In this document: positions 17,719 to 26,535 of the stretch, one piece after another
How the letters are laid out: the number at the start of each line of letters is the position of its first letter
How positions within the stretch are numbered: the stretch's first letter is position 1
Assembly (NCBI RefSeq): GCF_024172095.1
Contig: NZ_JAMZDX010000001.1
Span: 214,001 to 278,000, forward strand
Direction of reading: 5' to 3'
From: Kitasatospora cinereorecta
GTDB taxonomy: Bacteria > Actinomycetota > Actinomycetes > Streptomycetales > Streptomycetaceae
DNA: 64,000 nucleotides
Position numbers and translations under genes: made by a program
The notes under the pieces: model-generated
The model's input: the letters and a program-made list of their open reading frames with translations, nothing else
Databases searched by the model: none
What the model was told of the DNA's origin: nothing

Positions 17719-20700
17719 ATGAACGATCGGACGGCCAGGAGCCCGCAGGCCTACGGCCGCCGCCGCGACACGGGGGCAACCGAGGACCGGCAGGGCCGCA
17801 TCATCACCTTCTACTCCTACAAGGGCGGCACCGGCCGGACCATGGCGCTCGCCAACACCGCCTGGATCCTGGCCGCCAACGGCCACCGGGTGCTCACCGT
17901 CGACTGGGACCTGGAGGCGCCCGGCCTCGGCCAGTTCTTCCGGCCGTTCCTCGATCCGGACGTGGTCGCCGCCACCACCGGCATCATGGACCTGTTCGCC
18001 GACTACCTGGACGAGGCCCGCCGCCCGATCGAGCGCGAGCCGGACTGGTACGAGGACTTCACCCGCATCCACCGCCACGCCATCTCGCTCGCCTGGAACC
18101 AGTTCCCGGCCGGCGGAAAGATCGACTTCGTCCCGGCCGGACAGCAGAACCGCGACTACTCCGGCAACTCCCGGGTCGACTGGGACCTGCTCTACGAACG
18201 CTACGACGGCCAGAACTTCATCCAGAGCCTGCGCAGCGACATGAAGCGCCGCTACGACTACGTCCTGATCGACAGCCGGACCGGCCTCACCGACACCGCC
18301 GACATCTGCACCGTCGAGATGCCCGACGACCTGGTGGTCTGCTTCACCCTCAGCGACCAGTCCATCGACGGCGCCTCCCGGATCGCCCGGGTCATCGAGG
18401 ACCGCTACGGCGACCGGAACATCCGGATCCTGCCCGTCCCGATGCGGATCGACGAGGGCGAGAAGGAGAAGGCCGACGCCGGCCGCGCCCTGGCCAGGAT
18501 CAAGTTCTCCGGCCTGCCCGCCGGCCTCAGCGAACCCGAACTCGCCCGCTACTGGACCGGTGTGGAGATCCCCTACCGCCCGTTCTACGCCTACGAGGAG
18601 ATCCTCGCCCCGTTCGGCGACCAGCCCGGCCTGCCCGGCTCCATGCTGGCCGCCTGCGAACGCCTCACCCGGGAGGTCACCCAGGGCCGGGTGGTCGGCC
18701 TGCCCGTGATGCCCGAGGACGTCCGGCTGCGCCACCTGGACGGCTTCGTCCGGCGCCGCCCCACCGCCCCCGCCGACCTGTACCTCAGCTACGTCCCCGA
18801 GGACCGCGCCTGGGCCGACTGGATCGCCGCACTGCTCACCGATGCCGGCTTCCGGGTGGTCCCCCGCGACGCCTCCGCCGGCGCCAACCCCCGCTCCGCC
18901 ACCGAGCGCGGCATCGACTCCGCCTACCGCACCATCGCACTGCTCTCCGCCGGCTACCTGCAGTCCCCGCAGGCCCAGGCCCTGTGGGACCGCACCATCA
19001 TCGCCGACCCGGCCGGCGCCAGACGGCAGGTCATCCCGGTCCGGGTCAGCGACGTCCGCCTCACCGCGCCGTACAACAGCCGCAACCCCGTCGACCTGAT
19101 CGGCCGCGACGAACAGGCCGCCGCCCTCACCCTGCTGCGCGCCCTCGGCCGCACCGAGCCCGAACTGCCCGAACGCTCCCCCGGCGCACCCCGCTTCCCC
19201 GGCACCCGCCCCACCTTCTGGCAGGTCCCGCAGCGCAACCACTCCTTCACCGGCCGGATCAAGGTGCTGGACGATCTGCGCGCCCAGCTCTCCGGCGGCA
19301 CCACCGCCGTCCTGCCCCCGCCGCAGACCCTCTACGGCCTCGGCGGCGTCGGCAAGACCCAGGTCGCCCTGGAGTACGCCCACCGCTACATGTCCCACTA
19401 CGACCTGGTCTGGTGGATCGACGCCGAGCAGAGCGAGAACGTCGTCGTCGACCTCGCCGAACTCGCCGGCCGGCTCGGCCTGCGCGTCGGCGACAACGTC
19501 AACGAGGCCGCCCAGGCCGCCCGCGACGCCCTCCGCCAGGGCATCCCCACCCCCAACTGGCTGCTGATCTTCGACAACGCCGACGAACCCACCGACATCC
19601 GCCGCTACTTCCCCGACGGACCCGGCCACATCCTGGTCACCTCCCGCAACCAGGGCTGGTCCGGCCAGGCCGGCGTGCTCAACGTCGACGTCTTCGACCG
19701 CACCGAGTCCATCGACCACCTCACCCGCCGGGTCCGCAACCTCACCCGGCAGGACGCCGACCGGGTCGCCGAAGCCGTCGGCGACCTCCCGCTCGCCGTC
19801 GAGGTCGCCGCCGCCTGGCTGGAGACCACCCGCACCCCCGTCGACGCCTACGTCAACCAGCTCAAGGCCGAAGCCACCCGGGTGCTCGCCGCCGGCGAGA
19901 CCCCCGCCGACTACCCCACCCCGGTCGGCCTCACCTGGAACGTCTCCATCGCCCGGCTGCGCGAGCAGTCCCCCGCCGCCGTCCGCCTGCTCGAACTGTG
20001 CGCCTTCTTCGCCCCCGAGCCGATCTCGCTGCGCCAGTTCTTCTTCTCCGAGCAGATGCGACTCGCCCTCTACCCGTACGACCCCGAACTCACCGACACC
20101 TTCCTGCTCGGCAAGGTGCTGCGCGCCGTCAGCCGCTACGCCCTCGCCAAGACCGACGCCGCCAGCGACTCCTTCCAGGTCCACCGACTCGTCCAGGCCG
20201 TCGTCCGCAGCGGCATGAGCGACGCCGACCGCAACACCGCCATGCACCAGGTCCACGGCATCCTGGTCAGCGCCCGCCCCTCCCGCGGCGACACCGACGA
20301 CCCCGTCAACTGGCCCACCCTGGAAAAGATCTGGCCGCACCTGACCCCCTCCCGGGCCCAGGACTGCGACGAGAAGGACGTCCGCGAGCTGCTCATCGAC
20401 CGCGTCCGCTACCTGTGGAAGCGCGTCGACCTCGACCAGGCCCTCCAACTCGGCCGCCAGCTCGACAGCAACTGGACCACCCGCTCCGAGAGCGAGACCG
20501 ACCCGGTCGAACACCGCACCTGGCTGCGCCAGATCCTCAGCCTCCGGCTCCAGATCGCCAACGTGCTGCGCTCCCAGGGCTCCTACACCGAAGCCCTCGC
20601 CCTCAACCAGTCCACCCTCGCCGCCCAGCGCGACCTCCTCGGCGAACACAACCCGTACACCCTGATGACCGCCAGCTCCCTCGCCGCCGACCTGCGCTAC

Positions 20701-21726
20701 CTCAACCGCTTCCAGGAAGCCCTGGCGATGGACCTCGACACCTACGACCAGTTCATCGAACTCTTCGGCGAGGACGACCCGCGCACCCTCTCCGTCGCCA
20801 ACAACCTCGCCATCGACCACCGGCTCGTCGGCAACAGCGACGCCGCCCGCGACCTCGACCAGGACACCGCCGAACGCCGTGCCGCAGTCCTCGGCCCCCA
20901 CCACCCCTACACCCTCGCCTCGAAGTCCAACCTCGCTCGCGACCTGCGCGAGATGGGCGACTACAAGAACTCCGTTGAACTGCTCCGCGAAGTCCTTGAA
21001 GCCTTCGCCAGCCTCGCGCAGTCCGACCTGCCCGAGGACCTCCGCAACTCCAAGTCCCTCGCCGTCTCACTGCGCCGCGGCGGCGACTACGCCGAGGCCC
21101 GCGAGATCACCGAGCGGACGTACCAGCGGTACATGGACCGGTACGGCCCCGACCACGCCGACTCGCTCGCCTGCCGGCTCAACCTCGCCGCCGACCTCAG
21201 CGCCGCCGGCGACAAGGAGACCGCCCGCGACATCGCCGGCGAAGCGTACGAGGGCCACCGGCGGCTGCTCGGCGAGGACCACCCGTTCACCCTCGCCTGC
21301 GAGAACAACCTCGGCATCTACCTGCGCGGCAGCGCCGACCTCGACGGCGCCATCCGCCACGGCGAACAGGCCGTCTCCGGCCTCTCCCGGGTGCTCGGCG
21401 CCGAGCACCCCTTCACGCTCAACGCCACCCTCAACCTCGCCAACGCCTACGGCGACAACAACCGGCTCGCCGACGCCGAACGGATCGGCCGCGCCGCCCT
21501 CGACGGCCTGCTCGACCGGTACGGCGCCGGACACCCCGACTCGCTGGTCGCCCAGTCCAACCTCGCCGTCACGCTCCGCGCCGCCGGCCGGCGCAACGAG
21601 GCGGAGGCGCACCGCATGCGAGCCCTCGCCGGGCTGGTCGAACTCTTCGGCGAGGACCACCCGAGCGTCTCCGCCTGCCGCGGCTGGCAGCGCATCAACC
21701 GCGACCTGGAGCCCCAACCCATGTAG
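17719..21726 (+). CDS. fxsT: FxSxx system ParA-TIR-NB-ARC-TPR protein (FxsT)
   Basis: This protein has 1335 residues and at least four parts. Residues about 25-330 are a ParA/MinD-like ATPase with the deviant Walker A YKGGTGRT at about residue 34 and DWDLEAPGLG downstream. Residues about 353-470 look like a TIR domain (DLYLSYVPEDRAWADWIAALL). Residues about 500-800 are an NB-ARC-type STAND ATPase with YGLGGVGKTQVALEYA near residue 540 and LLIFDNADEP as Walker B. Residues about 950-1325 are tandem TPR units of the Kinesin-light-chain type, each about 42 residues, with repeated PYTL, NNLA and LGxxHPxTL motifs. The plan matches animal and plant immune receptors in outline. It probably senses a ligand by its TPR region and signals through TIR. 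It starts at ATG 17719 after GGGGGAGGG. It ends the FxSxx block. Confidence 0.9.
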   Translation: MNDRTARSPQAYGRRRDTGATEDRQGRIITFYSYKGGTGRTMALANTAWILAANGHRVLTVDWDLEAPGLGQFFRPFLDPDVVAATTGIMDLFADYLDEARRPIEREPDWYEDFTRIHRHAISLAWNQFPAGGKIDFVPAGQQNRDYSGNSRVDWDLLYERYDGQNFIQSLRSDMKRRYDYVLIDSRTGLTDTADICTVEMPDDLVVCFTLSDQSIDGASRIARVIEDRYGDRNIRILPVPMRIDEGEKEKADAGRALARIKFSGLPAGLSEPELARYWTGVEIPYRPFYAYEEILAPFGDQPGLPGSMLAACERLTREVTQGRVVGLPVMPEDVRLRHLDGFVRRRPTAPADLYLSYVPEDRAWADWIAALLTDAGFRVVPRDASAGANPRSATERGIDSAYRTIALLSAGYLQSPQAQALWDRTIIADPAGARRQVIPVRVSDVRLTAPYNSRNPVDLIGRDEQAAALTLLRALGRTEPELPERSPGAPRFPGTRPTFWQVPQRNHSFTGRIKVLDDLRAQLSGGTTAVLPPPQTLYGLGGVGKTQVALEYAHRYMSHYDLVWWIDAEQSENVVVDLAELAGRLGLRVGDNVNEAAQAARDALRQGIPTPNWLLIFDNADEPTDIRRYFPDGPGHILVTSRNQGWSGQAGVLNVDVFDRTESIDHLTRRVRNLTRQDADRVAEAVGDLPLAVEVAAAWLETTRTPVDAYVNQLKAEATRVLAAGETPADYPTPVGLTWNVSIARLREQSPAAVRLLELCAFFAPEPISLRQFFFSEQMRLALYPYDPELTDTFLLGKVLRAVSRYALAKTDAASDSFQVHRLVQAVVRSGMSDADRNTAMHQVHGILVSARPSRGDTDDPVNWPTLEKIWPHLTPSRAQDCDEKDVRELLIDRVRYLWKRVDLDQALQLGRQLDSNWTTRSESETDPVEHRTWLRQILSLRLQIANVLRSQGSYTEALALNQSTLAAQRDLLGEHNPYTLMTASSLAADLRYLNRFQEALAMDLDTYDQFIELFGEDDPRTLSVANNLAIDHRLVGNSDAARDLDQDTAERRAAVLGPHHPYTLASKSNLARDLREMGDYKNSVELLREVLEAFASLAQSDLPEDLRNSKSLAVSLRRGGDYAEAREITERTYQRYMDRYGPDHADSLACRLNLAADLSAAGDKETARDIAGEAYEGHRRLLGEDHPFTLACENNLGIYLRGSADLDGAIRHGEQAVSGLSRVLGAEHPFTLNATLNLANAYGDNNRLADAERIGRAALDGLLDRYGAGHPDSLVAQSNLAVTLRAAGRRNEAEAHRMRALAGLVELFGEDHPSVSACRGWQRINRDLEPQPM

Positions 21727-21734
21727 GCCAACCA

Positions 21735-21841
21735 CAGGGGCGCGTGGGGGCACCTCCCGGCCGAAGGCTGGGGGAGAACTGCGCGACCAGCCATCGCTCT
21801 ACCTGGGTGCATGGTCGGTCGCGCAGTTCCTCGCGCCCCTG
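21735..21841. repeat. Dispersed palindromic element, copy 3, with an embedded second repeat
   Basis: The arms are CAGGGGCGCG ... GGGAGAACTGCGCGACC on the left and GGTCGCGCAGTTCCTCGCGC on the right. The left arm is split after CGCG by about 30 bases (21745-21774) containing CACCTCCCGG-CCGAAGG-CTGGGGGAG, itself a small imperfect palindrome. It starts 9 bases after the fxsT stop and ends 15 bases before the next gene. Confidence 0.75.
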
Positions 21842-21855
21842 ACATGCTTGCGCCC

Positions 21856-22800
21856 ATGTCCCAGGTTTTCGTCACCCGCCGTCTTGCCCCCGGCGTCGCC
21901 GACCGTCTCGGTGACCGTGCGATCGTCCACGACGGCGAGGAGCCGCTCGCGCGGGCCGAGCTGCTCCGGGCGGTGCGCGGCCGCACGGCCGTGATCACCA
22001 CCCTGGACGACACCGTCGACGCCGCGTTCCTGGACGCGGCCGGGCCGTCGCTGCGGATCGTGGCCAACCACGCGGTGGGCACCCACAACATCGACCGCGC
22101 CGCGTGCGCGGCCCGCGGGGTGCTGGTCTCCAACACGCCGGGCGTGCTGACGGGTGCCACCGCGGACATGGCATGGGCGCTGCTGCTGGCGGCCACCCGC
22201 CGGCTGGGGGAGGGCGAGCGGCTGCTGCGCTCGGGCCGCCCGTGGGCGTGGGCGCCGACGTTCATGCTGGGGCTGGAGCTGGCGGACACGCCGCTCGGCA
22301 TCCTGGGCATGGGCCGGATCGGCCAAGCGGTGGCTCGCCGGGCGGCCGGCTTCGACATGCCGGTGAGCTACCACAACCGCAGCCGGCTGCCGGAGGCGGA
22401 CGAGCAGGGCGCCACCTGGCGTCCGCTCGACGAGCTGCTCGCCACCTCCACCGTCCTGGTGGTCACCTGCCCACTGAACGAGGCGACCCGGCACCTGGTG
22501 GACGCCGAGCGGATCGCCCGGCTGCCGGCCGGTGCGGTGGTGGTCAGCATGACGGCGGGCGTGGTGGACGAGGCGGCGCTGGCGGCGGCGCTGGACAGCG
22601 GTCACCTGTTCGCCGCGGCGGTGGACAACTTCGAGCGGGAGCCGGAGGTGGACCCGGCGCTGCTGGCGCAGGAGCGGGCGGTCCTGGCGCCCCACCTGGG
22701 CAGCGCCACCGTTCGGACCCGGCAGGCGATGGGCAACCTCGCCGTGGACAACGTGCTCGCCGTGCTCGACGGCAAGGACCCGGTCACCCCGGTCGGCTGA
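21856..22800 (+). CDS. D-isomer-specific 2-hydroxyacid dehydrogenase
   Basis: From ATG 21856 the protein has 314 residues. The Rossmann NAD(P)-binding motif is LGILGMGRIGQAVARRAAGF near residue 145. The catalytic set is present as VVSMTAGVVDEAALAAAL (arginine position altered, see below), then EREPEVDPALL (Glu) and LAPHLGSAT (His). The family reduces 2-keto acids such as glyoxylate or hydroxypyruvate. In most members the first catalytic residue is an arginine in a NxxRG motif; here the matching stretch reads SMTAGVV, so the arginine is missing. Activity may thus be reduced or changed. The ATG at 21856 is chosen because earlier codons lie inside the repeat element. It converges with the next gene. 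Confidence 0.8.
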   Translation: MSQVFVTRRLAPGVADRLGDRAIVHDGEEPLARAELLRAVRGRTAVITTLDDTVDAAFLDAAGPSLRIVANHAVGTHNIDRAACAARGVLVSNTPGVLTGATADMAWALLLAATRRLGEGERLLRSGRPWAWAPTFMLGLELADTPLGILGMGRIGQAVARRAAGFDMPVSYHNRSRLPEADEQGATWRPLDELLATSTVLVVTCPLNEATRHLVDAERIARLPAGAVVVSMTAGVVDEAALAAALDSGHLFAAAVDNFEREPEVDPALLAQERAVLAPHLGSATVRTRQAMGNLAVDNVLAVLDGKDPVTPVG

Positions 22801-22807
22801 GGCCTGG

Positions 22808-23677
22808 TCAGCCGTCCGCGGCCCAGCGGATCGCGCGGGCCATCTCCTTGAACGCCCCGAAGTGCGCGGCCCCCGGCTCCAGGTAGAGCTCCGCGCCGGG
22901 GATGTGGTCGGCGAGCCAGCGGGAGTGCTCGACCGGGGAGAACTGGTCGTCCGCGCCGTGCCACAGCCGGACCGGGCGGCGGATCGACTCCACCTCGAAA
23001 CCCCAGTCGGAGATGAAGGCCAGCACGTCGTCGATCCAGCCGGCGGCGCCGTACCGGAAGGCCTGCCGGTAGGTGGAGACCAGCATCCGGCGGATCCCCT
23101 GGTCGGAGACCACCGAGCGGTCGGTGAGCGGCAGCTCCGGCACCAGGTCGCGGAGCAGTTGGGCCGGGTCGCGCCGGATCACGTTGGAGCGGGCCTGGAA
23201 GGCGCCGGCGATCTGCGGCTGGCCGAGTTCGGCCTGCCGGTAGGCGGCTTCGTTGGACGGCGTCATGCTGCCGTACCAGTCCAGTCCCTCGGCGTTGCGT
23301 GGGGCGAGGCTGACCAGCACCGCCAGCCGGGTCACCCGCTCGGGCAGCAGCGCGGCGCAGGCGAGGGCGTGCGGCCCGCCGCCGGAGCGGCCCAGCACCG
23401 CGAAGCGACCGAGGCCCAGCGCGTCCGCGATGGTCGCCACGTCGGCCGCGGCGGCGGCGACCGCGCGGCCGGGCAGCCGGGTGGAGTCGCCGTACCCGGG
23501 CCGGTCGAAGGAGATCAGCCGCACCCGCATCCGGGACAGCACGCTGCTGCGCGGCGCCGGACCGCTGCGGCTGCCCGGGGTGCCGTGCAGCAGGAACACC
23601 GGGAGCCCGTGCGGGTCCCCGGAGGTCTCGACCGCCAGCGTGCGCCCGCCTGCCGCCTCGACCATCCGTGTCACCAC
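22808..23677 (-). CDS. Alpha/beta hydrolase
   Basis: This 289-residue protein has the alpha/beta hydrolase fold: FLLHGTPGSRSGP provides the oxyanion hole, LISFDRPGYGDS the next strand, and the nucleophile elbow is GRSGGGPHALACAALLPERV near residue 97. The acid lies in RLWHGADDQFSP and the histidine in EPGAAHFGAF. No signal peptide is seen. The nearest relatives appear to be cytoplasmic esterases or epoxide-hydrolase-like proteins of unknown substrate. The GTG at 23677 is preceded by AGGAGG at good spacing. It converges with the 2-hydroxyacid dehydrogenase, eight bases apart, and is followed upstream by another minus-strand gene. Confidence 0.85.
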   Translation of the reverse strand: MVTRMVEAAGGRTLAVETSGDPHGLPVFLLHGTPGSRSGPAPRSSVLSRMRVRLISFDRPGYGDSTRLPGRAVAAAAADVATIADALGLGRFAVLGRSGGGPHALACAALLPERVTRLAVLVSLAPRNAEGLDWYGSMTPSNEAAYRQAELGQPQIAGAFQARSNVIRRDPAQLLRDLVPELPLTDRSVVSDQGIRRMLVSTYRQAFRYGAAGWIDDVLAFISDWGFEVESIRRPVRLWHGADDQFSPVEHSRWLADHIPGAELYLEPGAAHFGAFKEMARAIRWAADG

Positions 23678-23717
23678 GCGGAACCTCCTGCTCGACGGGG
23701 TGGCCGGATCGGCCGGG

Positions 23718-24683
23718 TCAACTGGGGAGGTCCAGGCTGCGGACCTCGCGACGGGCCTGCCAGGTGGTGTGCTCGCGGGAGATGGCGTCCTCGGCGTCCC
23801 GGGCGAGGCGCGCCCAGATCTCCTCGGCGTCCGTCGACCCCACGTCGAGGCGGGCCAGCTGGACCTCCACCTTGGACAGCTCGGCGGCGGCCAGCGTGTA
23901 CGCGGCCGCCTGCGGCCGGTACTGCCGCAGCTGGGCCCAGGCGGCGATCGAGGCGGCCACCGCCGAGATCGCGCCGAGCGCGTCGAAGGTGAACCAGCCG
24001 AGCGCCCGCAGCACCGCCAGCGCCAGGCCCGCCAGCGGCAGCACGATCGCCAGCCGGCCGGCCCGCCGGGCGGCGTTGCGGCAGTACACCGCCTTGTTCT
24101 GGTACCAGTCCCGCTGGGTGCGGACCCGCTCCCGGACGTACACCTCGCGGCGCACCGGCAGCGGCTGGTCGCGCAGCTGCTCCATCCGCTCGGTGATCTG
24201 CGGGTGGCGCATCGGCGCCCGCCAGCCGGTCAGCTCGGCGGACATCTGCGACATGTTGGGGATCACCTGCTCGGTCTCGAACTCGTCGAGCAGGCCGGTG
24301 AGCTGGATGTCGTAGAGCCGCTCGGCGTCCGGCAGCTTGCGGGGCGGCGGCTGGTAGGAGTCGGCCCGCACCGCGTACTTCCACACCAGGGTCTTCACCG
24401 ACTCGGCGACCGCCCGGCCGTCGTACCAGAGCCGCTGCGGGTTCTGCCGGGCCATCACGGTGGCCATGAACAGCGCGCCGAGGTACGCGGCGGCCGCGGC
24501 CCAGGCCCAGAGCGAACCGTCGGCCGAGCCGGTGAAGGCGGCCGCCACCAGCAGCACCAGCTCCCACCGGGAGAGCGCCACCGCCCGGCCCTGGCCCTGC
24601 AGGGACGCCTCGTCGGCGGCCCAGAACAGCCGCGGGAGCAGGTCCTGCTCCCGCACGAACCCGATCGAGCCCGCCCCCGCCAC
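23718..24683 (-). CDS. DUF4231/SLATT-like membrane protein
   Basis: This protein of 321 residues has two pairs of membrane spans. The first, at about residues 40-80, is WELVLLVAAAFTG... and LWAWAAAAAYLGALFMA; the second, at about residues 205-255, is RLAIVLPLAGLALAVL and FDALGAISAVAASIAAWA. Each pair is preceded by charged helices. This layout matches the SLATT/DUF4231 group, which are two-helix membrane effectors tied to SMODS or SLOG nucleotide sensors in conflict systems, and here the module is duplicated. No cyclase or SLOG gene is next to it, so it may be a stand-alone member. The N-terminal WAADEASLQGQGR and the YQNKAVYCRNAARR helix are typical of the family. The assignment is by pattern. 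Confidence 0.65.
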   Translation of the reverse strand: MAGAGSIGFVREQDLLPRLFWAADEASLQGQGRAVALSRWELVLLVAAAFTGSADGSLWAWAAAAAYLGALFMATVMARQNPQRLWYDGRAVAESVKTLVWKYAVRADSYQPPPRKLPDAERLYDIQLTGLLDEFETEQVIPNMSQMSAELTGWRAPMRHPQITERMEQLRDQPLPVRREVYVRERVRTQRDWYQNKAVYCRNAARRAGRLAIVLPLAGLALAVLRALGWFTFDALGAISAVAASIAAWAQLRQYRPQAAAYTLAAAELSKVEVQLARLDVGSTDAEEIWARLARDAEDAISREHTTWQARREVRSLDLPS

Positions 24684-24811
24684 GTCCGCCCCCGTCCGTC
24701 GCCCAGCACCGGTCGCACAAGTCCTACCCAGGCACGGGCGCGGGCATCCCCCGGGATGAGGAGTTCATGTCGCCACCGTCCGGAGGCCGTTCGGGCGGAG
24801 TCCGGGGCGGG

Positions 24812-25579
24812 TCACCAGGCGTAGAGGATGCGCTCCGCGTTGTCCGCCATCGCCTTGGCGTTCCACTCCGTCCCGCCGTCCACGTTGCCGCTGCGGAACA
24901 GCGGCGGGGTGCTGCCCTCACCGCGCTGGGCCCGGTCGGCCAGCCTGCCGATCGCCGAGGCCACCACCGCCTGCATCAGGGCGCTGGTGACAATGGTGGA
25001 CACCGAACCGAACGGCGCCCCGGCCGCGGGGTGGTCCAGCTCGCCGTCCCCGACCGCGATCTTGCTGTCCAGTACCAGGTCGCAGTTGTCCTTCAGGTAC
25101 GTCCCGGACGGGTGGTTGGAGCCGACCTCGGCCACCGGGTAGGCCAGCGAGGTCACGCCGATCACCGTCATCCCGCGCTCCCGGGCGTGCCGGGCAAGCT
25201 CGACCGGCATCACCTGGCGGCCGGAGAGCGAGATGAGGAAGAGCAGGTCGCCGGCGGCCGCCGGGGTCAGGTCCAGGGTGGTGGTGGCCAGTCCGGAGAC
25301 CCGCTCCAGGGCGCTGCCGAGCGGGGCCGGCATCACGTTGACGCCGGTCATCCCCGGCACGTTCAGCAGGTTGATCACCACCAGGCCGCCGGCCCGGTAC
25401 ACCACGTCCTGGGCCGCCAGCGAGGAGTGGCCGGCGCCGAAGGTGAAGATCCGCCGGCCGTCCGCCACCGCCGCGGCCAGCAGCTCGGCGGCGGCGTCGA
25501 TGTTCGCGGCCTCCTCGGTGCGGACCCGCTCGAGGTGGGCCACGGCGGCGTCGAAGTACTGCCCGACCAGGTCGGTCAT
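24812..25579 (-). CDS. nagS: SIS-domain protein, NagS-like GlcNAc-6-phosphate dehydratase
   Basis: This 255-residue protein contains a SIS (sugar isomerase) domain: RIFTFGAGHSSLAAQDVVYRAGG, LLFLISLSGRQVMPVELARHARERGMTVIGVTS, and the family tail RSGNVDGGTEWNAKAM. It resembles the S. coelicolor protein SCO4393, which lies beside dmdR1 just as here. That protein has been linked to aminosugar sensitivity and described as NagS, a dehydratase of N-acetylglucosamine 6-phosphate. The call rests on similarity from memory and on gene order. The ATG at 25579 follows a GGAG site. A DasR-like site lies 41 bases upstream of the start, which fits a gene of N-acetylglucosamine metabolism. A general UPF0309 isomerase is the alternative. 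Confidence 0.78.
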   Translation of the reverse strand: MTDLVGQYFDAAVAHLERVRTEEAANIDAAAELLAAAVADGRRIFTFGAGHSSLAAQDVVYRAGGLVVINLLNVPGMTGVNVMPAPLGSALERVSGLATTTLDLTPAAAGDLLFLISLSGRQVMPVELARHARERGMTVIGVTSLAYPVAEVGSNHPSGTYLKDNCDLVLDSKIAVGDGELDHPAAGAPFGSVSTIVTSALMQAVVASAIGRLADRAQRGEGSTPPLFRSGNVDGGTEWNAKAMADNAERILYAW

Positions 25580-25619
25580 CGGAAGGCTCCGTCCAGTCCG
25601 TCCACACTGCGGGCGGTCG

Positions 25620-25635
25620 GGTGGTCCAGACCGCA
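25620..25635. promoter_or_regulatory. DasR-type (dre) operator upstream of nagS
   Basis: GGTGGTCCAGACCGCA matches 11 of 16 positions of the dre consensus ACTGGTCTAGACCACT, with the central TGGTC-C-AGACC nearly palindromic. It lies 41 bases before the nagS start. DasR is the GntR-type regulator of N-acetylglucosamine genes in Streptomyces. Binding is inferred. Confidence 0.55.
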
Positions 25636-25789
25636 CCATGGAGAAAGATACGGCGTGCACGGTGCTGCCTGGGGCGGTCCGCTGTCAACCGGTACGAAAA
25701 GGTCCGGGCGTAGCCACCGGGCGGGGTCGGTTGTCGGTGCGGTACGTCAGAATTGGCGGTGAGGACACCGAGGAACGGAGCCAGGGCCG

Positions 25790-26479
25790 ATGTCTGGGCT
25801 GATCGACACGACTGAGATGTACCTCCGCACCATTCTGGAGCTGGAGGAAGAGGGCATCACGCCGATGCGGGCCCGGATCGCCGAGCGTCTGGAGCAGAGC
25901 GGGCCCACGGTCAGCCAGACGGTGGGGCGGATGGAGCGCGACGGCCTGCTCCAGGTCGCGGAGGACCGCCACCTGGAGCTGACCGAGGAGGGCCGCCGGC
26001 TCGCCGTCCGGGTCATGCGCAAGCACCGGATCGCCGAGTGCCTGCTGGTCGACGTGATCGGCCTGGAGTGGGAGCAGGTCCACGAGGAGGCCTGTCGCTG
26101 GGAGCACGTGATGAGCGAGACGGTCGAGCGCAAGGTGCTCGCCATGCTCGGCCACCCGACCCAGTCCCCGTACGGCAACCCCATCCCGGGGCTGGACGAG
26201 CTGGGCGACGCCAAGGCCGAGGGCGAGGGCTTCGACGCCGGCCTGGTGACGCTGGACGCGGTCGCCGCGGCGGAGGCGGCTCACGTGGTGGTCCGCCGGA
26301 TCGGCGAGCCCATCCAGACCGACGGTGACCTGATGCGTACGCTGCGCCGGGCGGGTGTCCGCCCGGGTGCGACCGTGCAGGTCTCGTCCGGGATCGGCGG
26401 GGTGCTGGTCGGCACCGGCGAGAGCGCGGCCGAGCTCGGCAAGGAGATCGCCGCGCACGTCTTCGTCGCCCAGCCGTAG
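25790..26479 (+). CDS. dmdR1: Iron-dependent regulator, DtxR/IdeR family (DmdR1-like)
   Basis: This 229-residue protein starts with SGLIDTTEMYLRTILELEEEG, which is nearly invariant in actinobacterial DtxR/IdeR regulators. The helix-turn-helix is RIAERLEQSGPTVSQTVGRMERDGL. Metal ligands are visible: M10, H79 and E83 in KHRIAECLLVD, and H98, C102, E105 and H106 in VHEEACRWEHVMSE. The C-terminal SH3-like domain ends HVFVAQP. With Fe(II) it represses siderophore and iron-uptake genes. The match and the position beside the SIS gene fit S. coelicolor DmdR1. The antisense strand of this gene is open over long stretches, as in the dmdR1/adm arrangement reported for S. coelicolor. A strong hairpin follows the stop. 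Confidence 0.93.
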   Translation: MSGLIDTTEMYLRTILELEEEGITPMRARIAERLEQSGPTVSQTVGRMERDGLLQVAEDRHLELTEEGRRLAVRVMRKHRIAECLLVDVIGLEWEQVHEEACRWEHVMSETVERKVLAMLGHPTQSPYGNPIPGLDELGDAKAEGEGFDAGLVTLDAVAAAEAAHVVVRRIGEPIQTDGDLMRTLRRAGVRPGATVQVSSGIGGVLVGTGESAAELGKEIAAHVFVAQP

Positions 26480-26535
26480 GCGATCGGTCCGCAGGCGTTC
26501 GGCCCGCACGTGGCCGGTCCGTGCTCGGGGTGGGG

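Noticed and set aside
17092..20904. 1270-codon open frame on the minus strand
   Set aside because: It is the shadow of fxsT and fxsC; the composition (Gly/Val/Ala/Asp with no domain) is what third-position G/C bias produces on the opposite strand.
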